Origin: Amycolatopsis balhimycina FH 1894
GTDB taxonomy: Bacteria > Actinomycetota > Actinomycetes > Mycobacteriales > Pseudonocardiaceae
Length of the DNA stretch: 64,000 bases
NCBI RefSeq assembly: GCF_000384295.1
Contig: NZ_KB913037.1
Span: forward strand, 2,493,948-2,557,947
Reading direction: 5' to 3'
In this document: piece by piece, positions 36,053 to 45,016 of the stretch
Numbering within the stretch: position 1 is the stretch's first letter
How the letters are laid out: each line of letters starts with the position of its first letter
The notes under the pieces: generated by a model
Database searches by the model: none
What the model was told of the DNA's origin: nothing
What the model saw: the letters and a program-made list of their open reading frames with translations, nothing else
Made by a program: the position numbers and the translations under genes

Positions 36053-36757
36053 TCAGTCCGCGAGCGCGGCGGCAGCGGCAGCGACTTTGGCTGCGACAAG
36101 GTCGAGCGACGACTCCGCTGTGCTCAGCCCAGCGTGCGAGGCCAACATCGGGCTGACGTCGTTGAGGTCGTTGAAGCCCACCCCGTGTAAGACGGGAATG
36201 ACGCGCCGGGTGGACAGCAGCACGGCGAGTTCCTTCTCCGCTACGCCCTCGTCGTTGATGCTTTTGAGAAGCGCGGGCGTGACCAGCACGATGCCAACGC
36301 GGGAGTTCCGTAGTCCCTTGTCGATCTCGCGGATCATGAGCGAGCCGAGGGGCAGGTCCTCCTCGCTGAACCACACCGACGCACCGTTCGACTTCAGGTG
36401 GGCGTTCAGCTCCTTCGCGCTGCCTTCTCGGTCTGGCCAAGCGTGGCACAAGAAGAGGTCGCGGCGTTCCGGGTGCGCCTGAGCCTGCTCGCTGGCCTTC
36501 TCGGTGAAAGGCTCGACGGTGCGCCACTCCGTCGGCGTGTACGACACCGACCTGCCGGTCCTGGTCCGACGGGAGCCTCCGCTACCGCCCGACGAGCTGC
36601 CGTAGCTCGACCCGCCGCCACCGCCGTAGGACGGCCGGGGCGACGAGTAGGAGTAGGACGAGCGGTAGGGCGACCTTCCCCGACTGCTGCACGCTGGGCA
36701 GTTCGCGGCCCCGCTCGCAGTGCGGTGACCTCGGGACGGTGCTGTGCATTGGGCCAT
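36053..36757 (-). CDS. TIR-domain protein with N-terminal zinc-ribbon-like motif
   Basis: 234 residues. The N-terminus MAQCTAPSRGHRTASGAANC, PAC supplies Cys, His and a CPAC pair for one zinc site. A Ser/Gly/Tyr/Arg-rich linker (about 28-75) follows. The TIR domain (about 95-230) has RRDLFLCHAWPDREGSAKEL, VWFSEEDLPLGSLMIREIDK and VTPALLKSINDEGVAEKELA, where the final Glu fits the TIR NADase position. TIR NADases deplete or convert NAD to signals. It is convergent with the YobI-type NTPase across a 407-bp gap, so co-function is only suggested by proximity. Confidence 0.8.
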   Translation of the reverse strand: MAQCTAPSRGHRTASGAANCPACSSRGRSPYRSSYSYSSPRPSYGGGGGSSYGSSSGGSGGSRRTRTGRSVSYTPTEWRTVEPFTEKASEQAQAHPERRDLFLCHAWPDREGSAKELNAHLKSNGASVWFSEEDLPLGSLMIREIDKGLRNSRVGIVLVTPALLKSINDEGVAEKELAVLLSTRRVIPVLHGVGFNDLNDVSPMLASHAGLSTAESSLDLVAAKVAAAAAALAD

Positions 36758-37385
36758 ACGTCCATAGTAGAGGCGCCCTTCGACATACCTACATCACTGC
36801 GCAGCCTTGCCGCCTGACATTTTCCGTGATCAAATTCGACGCCAAATGGTCGAGACAATCACCGATGACCGCGCACCAGCCATCGCCGCTCGCACTGAAT
36901 CAGCTGGTCATGGCCCATGTCGATCATGCTCGATGGTCGACGAAAGACATGATCCACAAAAGCGGGTGCCGCAAGTTCGATTCCCACCGGGTGCAGCCCC
37001 TGGCCTGGTCAGTGGGTCGCGCTGACGCCCACTCACATCGCTCCGAGGCTCAGATTCGGCGTTGGGGCAATCACGACTAGACTCGAATATGATCAATTCC
37101 GCGCTATGACGCCGTCGGACGCTGCTTCGCCTCGCCCTCCCACGCGAGAGATCTGGGAACAGTCATGTCACACGATCGGGAACATCGAGCCGGCGAAGGC
37201 CCCATGCCGATCACCGCCCACGTGGCCAGGGCGGTTCCGTGCTCGACATCGGAAGGAGCAGGCCATCCGCTTTTACAACCCCCTCGAAGGAAATCGATAA
37301 CGTTTCGCCAGTCGAGCGCCATGCGGCCCAACAGACAGCGGGGCTACTGGAGATCGTCGCCGCATAGGGCGTTATACAGTCCTCA
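36758..37385. other. gap with no supportable gene
   Basis: 628 bp between the TIR gene and recombinase 2. Only short low-quality frames. A T-loop-like string (GTTCGATTCCCAC near 36975) has no pairing stem, so it is not a tRNA. The recombinase promoter is expected near 37300-37385. Confidence 0.4.
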
Positions 37386-38861
37386 ATGACGCATCGCGAC
37401 TGCGCTGATCGGATGAACCGCTCGGCACCCGCCGTCATGACCCAACGGCCGCGACATCCGTCCAGCGTGATCCCACCGCACCCGCCCTCGCCTCAGGTCG
37501 CACCACCTGCTGGCACGGCCGACCTGCTGGCACAGTGGATGAACGGCAAGAAGCCGGCAACCACCACCTCTACCCGCCCCGACCATGGCAGTGACTTGCG
37601 GTTCGCCTTCTACGGCCGCACCTCGACCACCCGCCATCAAGACCGCGTCTCATCACAGGGCTGGCAACGCGACATGGCCGACGAGTTGGTCGCGGGCCAC
37701 GGCCAAGTCGTCGCCACCTACTTCGACGCCGGCGCCTCACGCCGCATCCCCTGGCGACAACGCCCTCAGGCCGCCCAGCTCATGACTGCGGCCTCGAGCC
37801 CAGAATCCGTGATCGATGCGATCGTGGTCGGGGAGTACGAACGTGCCTTCACCGGCACCCAGTTCGCGACCCTCTACGCCTGGTGCACGCGGCACGGCAT
37901 CCAGCTGTGGCTGCCCGAGACAGGAGGTCCAGTCGACCTCGCCAACCGCGATCACCGGGCGCTGTTGTCGCTTCTCGCGACCCAGTCGCAGCGCGAAGTG
38001 CTACGCGCCCGCCACCGGGTGCTGGCGGCGATGCATAACCAGGTCACCCAGCAAGGCCGCTACCTCGGTGGCCGACCACCCTACGGCTACCAGCTCGTCG
38101 ATGCTGGCCCCCACCCCAACCCCGCCGACGCCCGCTGGGGCCGACGCCTCCAGCGCCTCGCCCCCGACCCACGAACCGCACCCCACGTCGCCTGGATGTT
38201 CCGCCAGCGTCTCGCCGGGCACAGCGTCGCCAGCATCGCCCGGCACCTCAACGAACGCGGTATCCCCTGTCCGTCCAGCGCCGATCCAGACCGCAACCGG
38301 CATCGAACCCGCAGTGCCTGGACCCTACGCACCGTCGCCGTCATCCTGGCGAATCCGCGCTACACCGGTCGCCAGACCTGGAACCGCCGGGCTACCGGCA
38401 CCGACGGCCCCGCCTCAACGCCCGCGCTGTCGGCGAAGGCTGCCCATCCGGCGCTGATCCCGGAGCAGGACTTCGTCGCCGCGCAGCAAGTCCGGGCAGC
38501 GCGCCCCGCCGATGACGGCCAGACGCGCCGATTCACCCTCGCCGGGCTCATCCACTGCGGCGTTTGCAACCGGCGACTGGACTCGCACTGGAACCACGGG
38601 CGACCGACGTACCGCTGCCGCCATGGCCACACCAGCAGCCAACGCGCGGGCCAACCGCGGCCGAAGACGCTCTACATTCGCGAAGATCACCTCGTGGACG
38701 AGATCCACGTCCGGCTCGGCGTTCAAGACGGTGACGGCCACGCCACGCTGGAGTCAGTTCGGACACGAAGCAGCCGCGTCGCGACAGCGCTACGAGGCTC
38801 GGGACAGTCCATCGTCTACGACGGCGCCGGATGGCGACTGGAGAAGATTGATTCGAGCTAG
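37386..38861 (+). CDS. large serine recombinase (integrase) 2
   Basis: Up to 491 residues; the first 70 are proline- and threonine-rich, and the fold begins near DLRFAFYGRTSTTRHQDRVS, where Ser in GRTST is the nucleophile. The resolvase domain continues through IVVGEYERAFTGTQFATLYA to SQREVLRARHRVLAAMHNQ. The recombinase domain has GRPPYGYQLVDAGPHPNPAD and ILANPRYTGRQTWNRRATG, and a zinc ribbon (CGVCNRRLDSHW, TYRCRHGH) follows. It is shorter than recombinase 1 and lacks most of the C-terminal coiled coil, so it may be C-terminally trimmed. Repeat B starts 54 bp after its stop. Possible internal starts: ATG 37413 or 37437. Confidence 0.88.
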   Translation: MTHRDCADRMNRSAPAVMTQRPRHPSSVIPPHPPSPQVAPPAGTADLLAQWMNGKKPATTTSTRPDHGSDLRFAFYGRTSTTRHQDRVSSQGWQRDMADELVAGHGQVVATYFDAGASRRIPWRQRPQAAQLMTAASSPESVIDAIVVGEYERAFTGTQFATLYAWCTRHGIQLWLPETGGPVDLANRDHRALLSLLATQSQREVLRARHRVLAAMHNQVTQQGRYLGGRPPYGYQLVDAGPHPNPADARWGRRLQRLAPDPRTAPHVAWMFRQRLAGHSVASIARHLNERGIPCPSSADPDRNRHRTRSAWTLRTVAVILANPRYTGRQTWNRRATGTDGPASTPALSAKAAHPALIPEQDFVAAQQVRAARPADDGQTRRFTLAGLIHCGVCNRRLDSHWNHGRPTYRCRHGHTSSQRAGQPRPKTLYIREDHLVDEIHVRLGVQDGDGHATLESVRTRSSRVATALRGSGQSIVYDGAGWRLEKIDSS

Positions 38862-38914
38862 GCTACGATCGCCGCAGCTTCAAGATCGCGTTCGCGATCC
38901 GTGGGGCAATACTG

Positions 38915-38971
38915 TGTCCGAGACTTGAACCCCCATACGTGGGATATCTCCCGTGTTTGGGGAGAACATGC
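38915..38971. repeat. attachment-site-like direct repeat, copy B
   Basis: TGTCCGAG at 38915-38922 is followed directly by the 43-bp block (38923-38965) identical to copy A, then a partly conserved tail (CATGCA; CTCAGAGTCAC shortly after). The five-G spacer seen in copy A is absent. Placed immediately after recombinase 2, it bounds a 13.85-kb interval with copy A. Confidence 0.7.
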
Positions 38972-39111
38972 ATCAACTGTAGCTCAGAGTCACCGTGCCT
39001 GCACTTCCGTTCACGGACCTGTCGATCGCGATCCGGACTCCAGCATCCGCACTCGGTGCATGCATGAGATTCCGCCGCTCATGTCACACCAGCCCCGAGC
39101 GCTAGCCCCGT

Positions 39112-40872
39112 CTTCCGCACATGAGTTGGAGTGAACGCATCAGGTGTGTCGGTGGCGTGTCTGACCTGCGGGTCTGTCAGAGTGTCGCGTTGTGGATCAG
39201 CGTAAGCGGCGGCAGGCCCGGTATGTCGCGGCAAGTGTGGAAAAGACTTTGGGTGCGTTGCCGGTGGTGGCCGACTACTGCCGCCGTCTGGACCTGGCCG
39301 GGATCATCGACCGGGCCGCCCCGATCCGTGAGCTCGCGGATCTCACCCACGGGCAGGTCATCGAAACACTGATCGCGAACCGGCTGACCTCGCCAGCACC
39401 CCTGGTGCGGGTGAGTGACTGGGCACGAGAATGGGCAGTCGCCGACGTGTTCGGTGTCGACCCCGACCTCCTGAACGACGATCGGATCGGGCGGGCACTG
39501 GACGCGATCGCACCCCAGCTGGACCACATCATCGGATCCGTGGGCGCACAAGCGATCTCGACGTTCGGGATCGACGTGTCCCGCCTTCACTGGGACATGA
39601 CGTCGGTGTCGTTGTACGGGGCCTACGAGCAGACCGAAGACGACTACCCCGCACCAAAATTCGGGCACCCCAAGGACCGGCGGGTCGACCTGAAACAGAT
39701 CCAAGCCGGGCTCGCGGTCACCGGCGATGGTGGCATCCCGGTGTTTCACCGCGCCTATGACGGCGGAGCCGGGGAGGTGACCCAGGTGGTCGGGGCGATG
39801 ACCGCGCTGAGGAAAATGTCTGCACCACGGGATTTCCTGTTGATCGGGGACTCCAAGCTGGTGTCCTACACCAACGTCTCGGCCATGATCGCCTCCGGTG
39901 CCGAGTTCATCGCCCCCGCCTCCAAAAACTACGTACCCGCCGACGTGCTGGGCGCCCTCGACCTCAACTCGGCAACCGTGGTCGACTACACCGCCGAACG
40001 AGACACCGCCAAACCGGCCGCCGAACGCGGCACCTGGCGAGTCATCGAAGACACCATGGCTCTGACCGGGAAACGGAAGAAAGACCCGGTACACACGCTA
40101 CGCCGGGTATTCGTGCACTCCACCGCGCGAGCCACTGCGGCGGCCACGGCGAGGGTCAAGAAACTCGACCGGGCCACGGGTGACCTCGACCGGCTGACCC
40201 GAGGGCTGGGCTCACGGCACTATCCCGACGAGAAAGCGGTGACCGCGCGGATCACCGCGATCCGCTCCGCCCGCCGGGTCAGCGCCTACCTGCAGACCCA
40301 GGCCGGCACCGATCCCGACACCGGCAAACCCACCCTCGCGTGGTCCTTCGACCAAGCCGCGCTGGATACCGAGGCAGCCACCGACGGCTGGTACGCCCTG
40401 CTCACCAACCTCGGCCCCGCAACAGCCGACGCAAGCGAGGTCCTGATCCGCTACAAGGGCCAGGAAGTCGTGGAACGCCGCTACAGCACCGTCAAAGGCC
40501 CCCTGGCGGTCGCACCGATGTTCCTGAAGAACAACCGGCGCATCACCGCCCTGGTCACCGTGATCTGCCTGGCACTACTGATCTTCTGCCTGATCGAACG
40601 GCAAGTACGGCAGGCGATCGCACCAGCGGTCACCCTGGACGGGTTGTATGTCGGCAGGCCCGCCAAACCCACCGGCCGGCTGATCTTCGAAGCACTCGCC
40701 CGGCTCCGCATGATCCCCGCCACCCCAGACCAGCCAGCCGGCATCCCCCACCCACCTCCGCTACTGGAACAGCTGCTGGAACTGCTCGACGTTGACCCCA
40801 CCCGACCACGATGATCAAATAAAGCCAAACTCCGTGATCACCCGAATGCTGATCAACCCTTATGTGCGGAAC
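39112..40872 (+). mobile_element. IS1634-family (IS4 superfamily) insertion sequence
   Basis: One transposase flanked by imperfect inverted ends. The left end reads TTCCGCACATGAG from 39113; the complement of the right end reads TTCCGCACATAAG, with matching G-rich blocks further in. I could not define a target duplication, so the exact ends are approximate. It sits just right of repeat B, between the recombinase-bearing element and the TIR-WD40 gene. Confidence 0.75.
39192..40814 (+). CDS. IS1634-family transposase
   Basis: 540 residues. DDE blocks: Asp in LHWDMTSVSLYGAYEQ, Asp in FLLIGDSKLVSYTNV, and the C-terminal Glu region YKGQEVVERRYSTVKGPLAV. ITALVTVICLALLIFCLIER is the typical hydrophobic helix near the end of this family. 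The frame is intact and of normal length. The minus-strand frame at 39177-40094 is a shadow. Confidence 0.9.
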   Translation: MDQRKRRQARYVAASVEKTLGALPVVADYCRRLDLAGIIDRAAPIRELADLTHGQVIETLIANRLTSPAPLVRVSDWAREWAVADVFGVDPDLLNDDRIGRALDAIAPQLDHIIGSVGAQAISTFGIDVSRLHWDMTSVSLYGAYEQTEDDYPAPKFGHPKDRRVDLKQIQAGLAVTGDGGIPVFHRAYDGGAGEVTQVVGAMTALRKMSAPRDFLLIGDSKLVSYTNVSAMIASGAEFIAPASKNYVPADVLGALDLNSATVVDYTAERDTAKPAAERGTWRVIEDTMALTGKRKKDPVHTLRRVFVHSTARATAAATARVKKLDRATGDLDRLTRGLGSRHYPDEKAVTARITAIRSARRVSAYLQTQAGTDPDTGKPTLAWSFDQAALDTEAATDGWYALLTNLGPATADASEVLIRYKGQEVVERRYSTVKGPLAVAPMFLKNNRRITALVTVICLALLIFCLIERQVRQAIAPAVTLDGLYVGRPAKPTGRLIFEALARLRMIPATPDQPAGIPHPPPLLEQLLELLDVDPTRPR

Positions 40873-41085
40873 GCCCGGCTAGCCGGCGGGTGACGAGATA
40901 GTTGCGCGGTAAGGCGGCAACCGTGTGCCGAGGTGGAGAGCGACAGTCACGGACGCTCTGGTCTTTCCGCGCCGGGTGCGTCGGCGTACCGGATCATGGC
41001 GTACGAAACATCGGCGAACGGCTGTTCCCGGATGACGTGTTCGATCACCGGCCGGTCGCGGACCCTGTGCGGCTGCCGAGGCGAC
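40873..41085. other. IS flank, no gene
   Basis: 213 bp between the IS1634 end and the 3' end of the TIR-WD40 gene. No convincing frame on either strand. Confidence 0.35.
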
Positions 41086-43884
41086 TCAGGTCCGGCAGCG
41101 CAGGTCTGCCGGTGGGTCAACGCCGGTTTCCGCTGCCCACTCGGCGGCTGTCAGCTCGCGGGCTGCCGTCCGGCACGCTGTCTCGATCCACCGATCAGGT
41201 GTGAGCCGCCACCTACTGATCGCGCCAGCACCGGTCGCCACGACGATCAAGCCGTCCTTGCTCGCGGTCAATGTCGTCGCCTCCCAAGGGGGCTCGCCGC
41301 TGTGCACCGGTGTCGAGACGGGAAGCGACACTAGTACCTGGTGGTCGTCCAGGTTCACTAGCTCGACGCTGCCCTGCTCGGTCAGCCTAGCGAGGACGTT
41401 CAGGTTGGGGACCACCGTCATCGCTCTCGCGTAGCCGGCCCCGCCCGGCAGCGAACCCGATCGGGTATGTCCTTTCCCGTCCCAGATCTCGACGCTGTTG
41501 TCAGACCGGCTCACGAAAAGACGGTTTCCCGAGAATAAGGTCGCGACGCCGCCGGTAATCGGGAGATTGTTCTTCTTCCCTGTGGCGACGTCGGTCATCC
41601 GCACTGCCCCTTCAGGTAGCACCACAGCCACGGTCGTGGCGTCTTCGCTGATCGCCGCGACGTTCTGCCGCGCGGACCACGCGGGGGCCAGCTCTTCCGG
41701 CTCGCCGGGCCACGAGTTCACCAGTCGACCCGATGACGTGTCGCGCACTTGGACGTCTCCATACTCGTCGACGACCACCGCATTTCTGCCGTCTGGAGTG
41801 AGCCGTGCGGCAACCACTTGACCGGAATTCGGACCCGGTCGTGTCGTGAGTCCATCCCAGCGCCGGTCGATCGCGCCGTCGGCCCAGACGGCAGCACCGT
41901 GACCAGCACCGTCGTCACCAAGGAGGTAGAGACGGCTGCTGTCCGCGCTCCAGAGAGGGAAGGCGTCACCTACCGGTTGTGGCACGGAGGTCACCTTTCC
42001 GTCCGTCAGTTCCTGGTGGATGAACGGATCCCCCTGAACACCGGTCGCCACGAGCCGTTTGCCGTCCGGCGATATCGCCAGCCTGGGCGGTGCCCCGGCG
42101 TTCGGCGAATCCGGTGCGTCGATCGCGTCGCCTTCCAAGAGGGCTGAAGAGCGGTCCAGGTCCCACAGAGCGAGTGTGCTGCCAGATGCGGAAACGAGCC
42201 ACCGGCTGCCGCCGAGGAAACTCATGGATTCGACGAACCCCGTGCCAGGAAGTTGCTCCATGGTGGTGCCTTGCACGTCGCCGTAGTAGAGGGCCCCACC
42301 ACCGGCCACGGCCACCCGCTTCCCGTCCGAACTGGCGGCGAATCGGTTGGGTTGCTGAAGGGGGACCGAAAGGGGCGGTGTTGTCGTCGCGCCAAGGGGT
42401 CGCGGCGCGTTGGCCATAGGTTCGGCACTCACCGCGCCGTACTTGGCCCAGACGAAGTAGCGGGCATCCGCGGAGAACCCGCAGCAGTAGTAGAGGTCAC
42501 CTGGAGTGGTTTGCTCGCCCCCTTGTTCCCGTTCGCTCGTGCGGAGCGACACACGGGTCCACATTCCGGTTCCGCTGTCGACGATCACGTTCTCGTCATC
42601 CGGCAGGCCGATCCCGCCGTAACCCGCATCTCCTGGTGATCTGCGCACCTCGGAACCCTTCTCACCGTCGATGACCACCAGGCTAGTCTCGGCGGGGGGA
42701 GACGTCGCCACAGCGGCGATGGTCCGCCCGCTCGGCGAAATCGCGAGCACGCGGGACTGTTCGCCGCTCGACGCGATCAACTCGGACGAGGTCTCCACCG
42801 AGACGCTGCGAACAGCGTCTCCCGTTTCGGGAGTCCAGATGACCACCTGCCGGCCGTCGAGGGCCGCGACGCGGTGACCGGTCGCGTCGATCGCGACTTG
42901 AGCCACTCGCTGTTCGGAAATTTTCGTCGAGAGCAGCTCGCCTCCGCCCGCCTGCCATCGGAGCAGCCGGCCGTCGGCGGTTCCGGCGACGGCAAAACGG
43001 CCGTCCGCGGAACCCGCGACGGCCGTGATCCTGGCGTCGGTCGACTGGAACCGGACCAGGTGCGGACTTGCGCTTACCGTTCGCAACAAGGCGGAACGAG
43101 TCTGCGGATTGGGATCCTGGCGGAATGCCTGAACGGCGATGAGCTGAGCGAAGTCCAGCCGGCTCTCGATGTTCGCCACAGCCAGTGCGGCCAACTCACG
43201 TGCCGTTGCGATCCTGGTTTGCTCCTGCGCATTGTTCCGCTGCTGAACGGCGACAACACCGGCGACGAGTGCGACCACAAGCAGGAGCGCGAGACCGACA
43301 ACCCCACCCGCCAGCAGACGCATGGCCCGACGGTGGTAGCGCAGGTGTGCTCCGATGAGCTCGTCCTTGGACGCACCTCGCACCGCTGCCGCGATGTCCG
43401 CGATCACCCCGGTGGCTTCCGGGTCACGCCGGTCCAGGGTGTCGACACCCACGAGGGAGCGCGCGTCAACCCATCTGGGCTCGGGCAGGCTCGCAGCGAG
43501 AAGTGCCGGCGGTAGCACTCCGCTGCCGTCACCTGAACCGGTCCAGCTCAACTCGCCGCTGGTCAGCGCGATGATGAGCCGTTCGGGTGACCGGTTCGCG
43601 AGCCACCACGCCACCTCTTCGTCCACCCATCGAGACGCCGCTGCTTCGGGCGAGGCCAAGTAGACGAACCATCGCGATGTCCGGAGTGCCTCTTCGATCG
43701 ATTTCCAGAGAGCGTTGTTAGCCGTGAGGTTGGCATTGTCGCGGAATATCCGGGACGACCGCGGCCGATACCACGGCGTGGCGAACCGTTCAACCTCTTT
43801 CTGCAGGAAAGGGGCCAACTCGCCATCGCGTTCATGGCTGTAGGACATGAACGCATCGAAACCCGACTGTTTGGCTACCTGCAT
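41086..43884 (-). CDS. TIR - transmembrane - WD40 protein (cassette 1)
   Basis: 932 residues from ATG 43884. The TIR domain spans 8-170 (GFDAFMSYSHERDGELAPFL); catalytic Glu candidates are E89/E90 in SRWVDEEVAWWLANR. One TM at about 189-213 (LLAGGVVGLALLLVVALVAG) follows HLRYHRRAMR. The rest forms a beta-propeller of WD40-type repeats (AVAGSADGRFAVAGTADGRL; LVSASGSTLALWDLD). TIR enzymes consume NAD; the propeller would be a sensor on the other side of, or along, the membrane. It is divergent from the SLOG gene, and its counterpart is at 62581. The frame upstream of 43884 has no start matching the paralogue. Confidence 0.85.
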   Translation of the reverse strand: MQVAKQSGFDAFMSYSHERDGELAPFLQKEVERFATPWYRPRSSRIFRDNANLTANNALWKSIEEALRTSRWFVYLASPEAAASRWVDEEVAWWLANRSPERLIIALTSGELSWTGSGDGSGVLPPALLAASLPEPRWVDARSLVGVDTLDRRDPEATGVIADIAAAVRGASKDELIGAHLRYHRRAMRLLAGGVVGLALLLVVALVAGVVAVQQRNNAQEQTRIATARELAALAVANIESRLDFAQLIAVQAFRQDPNPQTRSALLRTVSASPHLVRFQSTDARITAVAGSADGRFAVAGTADGRLLRWQAGGGELLSTKISEQRVAQVAIDATGHRVAALDGRQVVIWTPETGDAVRSVSVETSSELIASSGEQSRVLAISPSGRTIAAVATSPPAETSLVVIDGEKGSEVRRSPGDAGYGGIGLPDDENVIVDSGTGMWTRVSLRTSEREQGGEQTTPGDLYYCCGFSADARYFVWAKYGAVSAEPMANAPRPLGATTTPPLSVPLQQPNRFAASSDGKRVAVAGGGALYYGDVQGTTMEQLPGTGFVESMSFLGGSRWLVSASGSTLALWDLDRSSALLEGDAIDAPDSPNAGAPPRLAISPDGKRLVATGVQGDPFIHQELTDGKVTSVPQPVGDAFPLWSADSSRLYLLGDDGAGHGAAVWADGAIDRRWDGLTTRPGPNSGQVVAARLTPDGRNAVVVDEYGDVQVRDTSSGRLVNSWPGEPEELAPAWSARQNVAAISEDATTVAVVLPEGAVRMTDVATGKKNNLPITGGVATLFSGNRLFVSRSDNSVEIWDGKGHTRSGSLPGGAGYARAMTVVPNLNVLARLTEQGSVELVNLDDHQVLVSLPVSTPVHSGEPPWEATTLTASKDGLIVVATGAGAISRWRLTPDRWIETACRTAARELTAAEWAAETGVDPPADLRCRT

Positions 43885-43976
43885 CCGTTCTCCAGCCTCG
43901 CTGCACGTCGATGGCAAGACAGTCGCTCGGCTCTGAGAAGTCGTTACCGCCGAACGAAGTGCGGTACAGTCCGACG
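43885..43976. promoter_or_regulatory. divergent promoter region of cassette 1
   Basis: 92 bp between the divergent TIR-WD40 and SLOG starts. It is closely matched by 60802-60888 upstream of the second SLOG gene: both carry GGCAAGACAGTC, then CTCGG, GAGAAGTCGTTACCGCCG and TGCGGTACAGTCCGA. The conserved core suggests shared promoter or operator elements. Confidence 0.6.
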
Positions 43977-44678
43977 ATGACCGGGCCGGACAACAGAGCC
44001 TCCGTGAAAGACATGGCGGAACTGCCCAAGGTGATCGCCCGGCTCGGGCTGACGCCGAATGTCCCGGTGTTGTCACTGGTCGGCGGCGCTGCCGGGCTGA
44101 CCGAGGACATCATGCCCGTTGTCACGGACTTGCTGGCCCAAGTCGTGGTTCCGCTGTTGGAACGACTGGGAGCGGTCGTCGTCTACGGCGGCACGGACGC
44201 TGGCGTCATGCGGGCTATGGGCACGACACGCAGGGCCGCAAGCGCCGGATTTCCGCTGCTCGGCGTCGCTCCGGAAGGGAAAGTCGCCCCTTCGGCGATT
44301 GCGGGCACCGCCGCACCGCTCGAGCCGAACCACACCCATTTCCTCACCGTTCCGGGACGCGTCTGGGGCGACGAGTCACCGTGGTTGTTCGCTGTTGCCT
44401 CCGCCATCGCCGGTCGGGCCGCGGCTCTGACGCTCGTCCTCAACGGCGGCGACGTGACTGTCATCGACGTCGAACACAGTCTGGCCCGGAGTATTCCGGT
44501 ACTGGTCGTGGCAGGCACAGGCCGCACCGCCGACCTCATCACCGTGAACTCGCCAGACGCCCGCGCACGCGTGATCGCCGAGTCGCCGATCACGTACGTC
44601 GTCGACGCGAGGGACCACGCCTCTGCCCGAGAACGCCTGTCCGCGCTGCTGCGCACCGCTGGCCGTACCGGAGCCTGA
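43977..44678 (+). CDS. TRPM-type SLOG (LSDAT, prokaryotic) domain protein (cassette 1)
   Basis: 233 residues from ATG 43977, the position conserved in the paralogue. It has a Rossmann-like SLOG fold. VLSLVGGAAGLTED (31-44) and VVVYGGTDAGVMRAMG (67-82) form the nucleotide-ligand loops; LEPNHTHFLTVPGRVWGDES, PWLF is the family signature. SLOG domains bind nucleotide-derived ligands; in Thoeris systems a SLOG domain senses the TIR product. It is followed after 98 bp by the SLATT gene. It aligns with 60889-61596 over its full length at high identity. Confidence 0.8.
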   Translation: MTGPDNRASVKDMAELPKVIARLGLTPNVPVLSLVGGAAGLTEDIMPVVTDLLAQVVVPLLERLGAVVVYGGTDAGVMRAMGTTRRAASAGFPLLGVAPEGKVAPSAIAGTAAPLEPNHTHFLTVPGRVWGDESPWLFAVASAIAGRAAALTLVLNGGDVTVIDVEHSLARSIPVLVVAGTGRTADLITVNSPDARARVIAESPITYVVDARDHASARERLSALLRTAGRTGA

Positions 44679-45016
44679 CCCAGTACGAAGACGGCCGGTT
44701 TCCTGTAACGAAACCGTGTGCGAAACGACTGTAATCCCTGTGCGGGTGCGACGGCCCGGGCGCGAGAGGATCTTAGATGGGGTTTCCGGAAACAGCCCTT
44801 CCCGCGTTGTTCCACAGCACTAATGATCTCTCCATGAGCATGCAACGACGATTTCTGCGCACTTCCGCGGCACGGCTGCTCTTCCTGGTCGCGGCCGCGG
44901 TCGCCGGCGCTCTGACGGTCAAGACCCGGAACGGCACCGATCTAGGTGGCTGGTGTTTTAGGTCGTGAAGGATCAGTGCGTGTCGGTCGCCTTGAGCAGG
45001 TGATCAGCCCGGCAGG

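Noticed and set aside
36960..37000. T-loop-like GTTCGATTCCC suggesting a tRNA
   Set aside because: The flanking bases do not form the T-stem and no other tRNA arms are present.
41749..42147. Plus-strand frames within the TIR-WD40 gene
   Set aside because: They lie opposite the WD40 propeller coding sequence and have no independent start signals or motifs.
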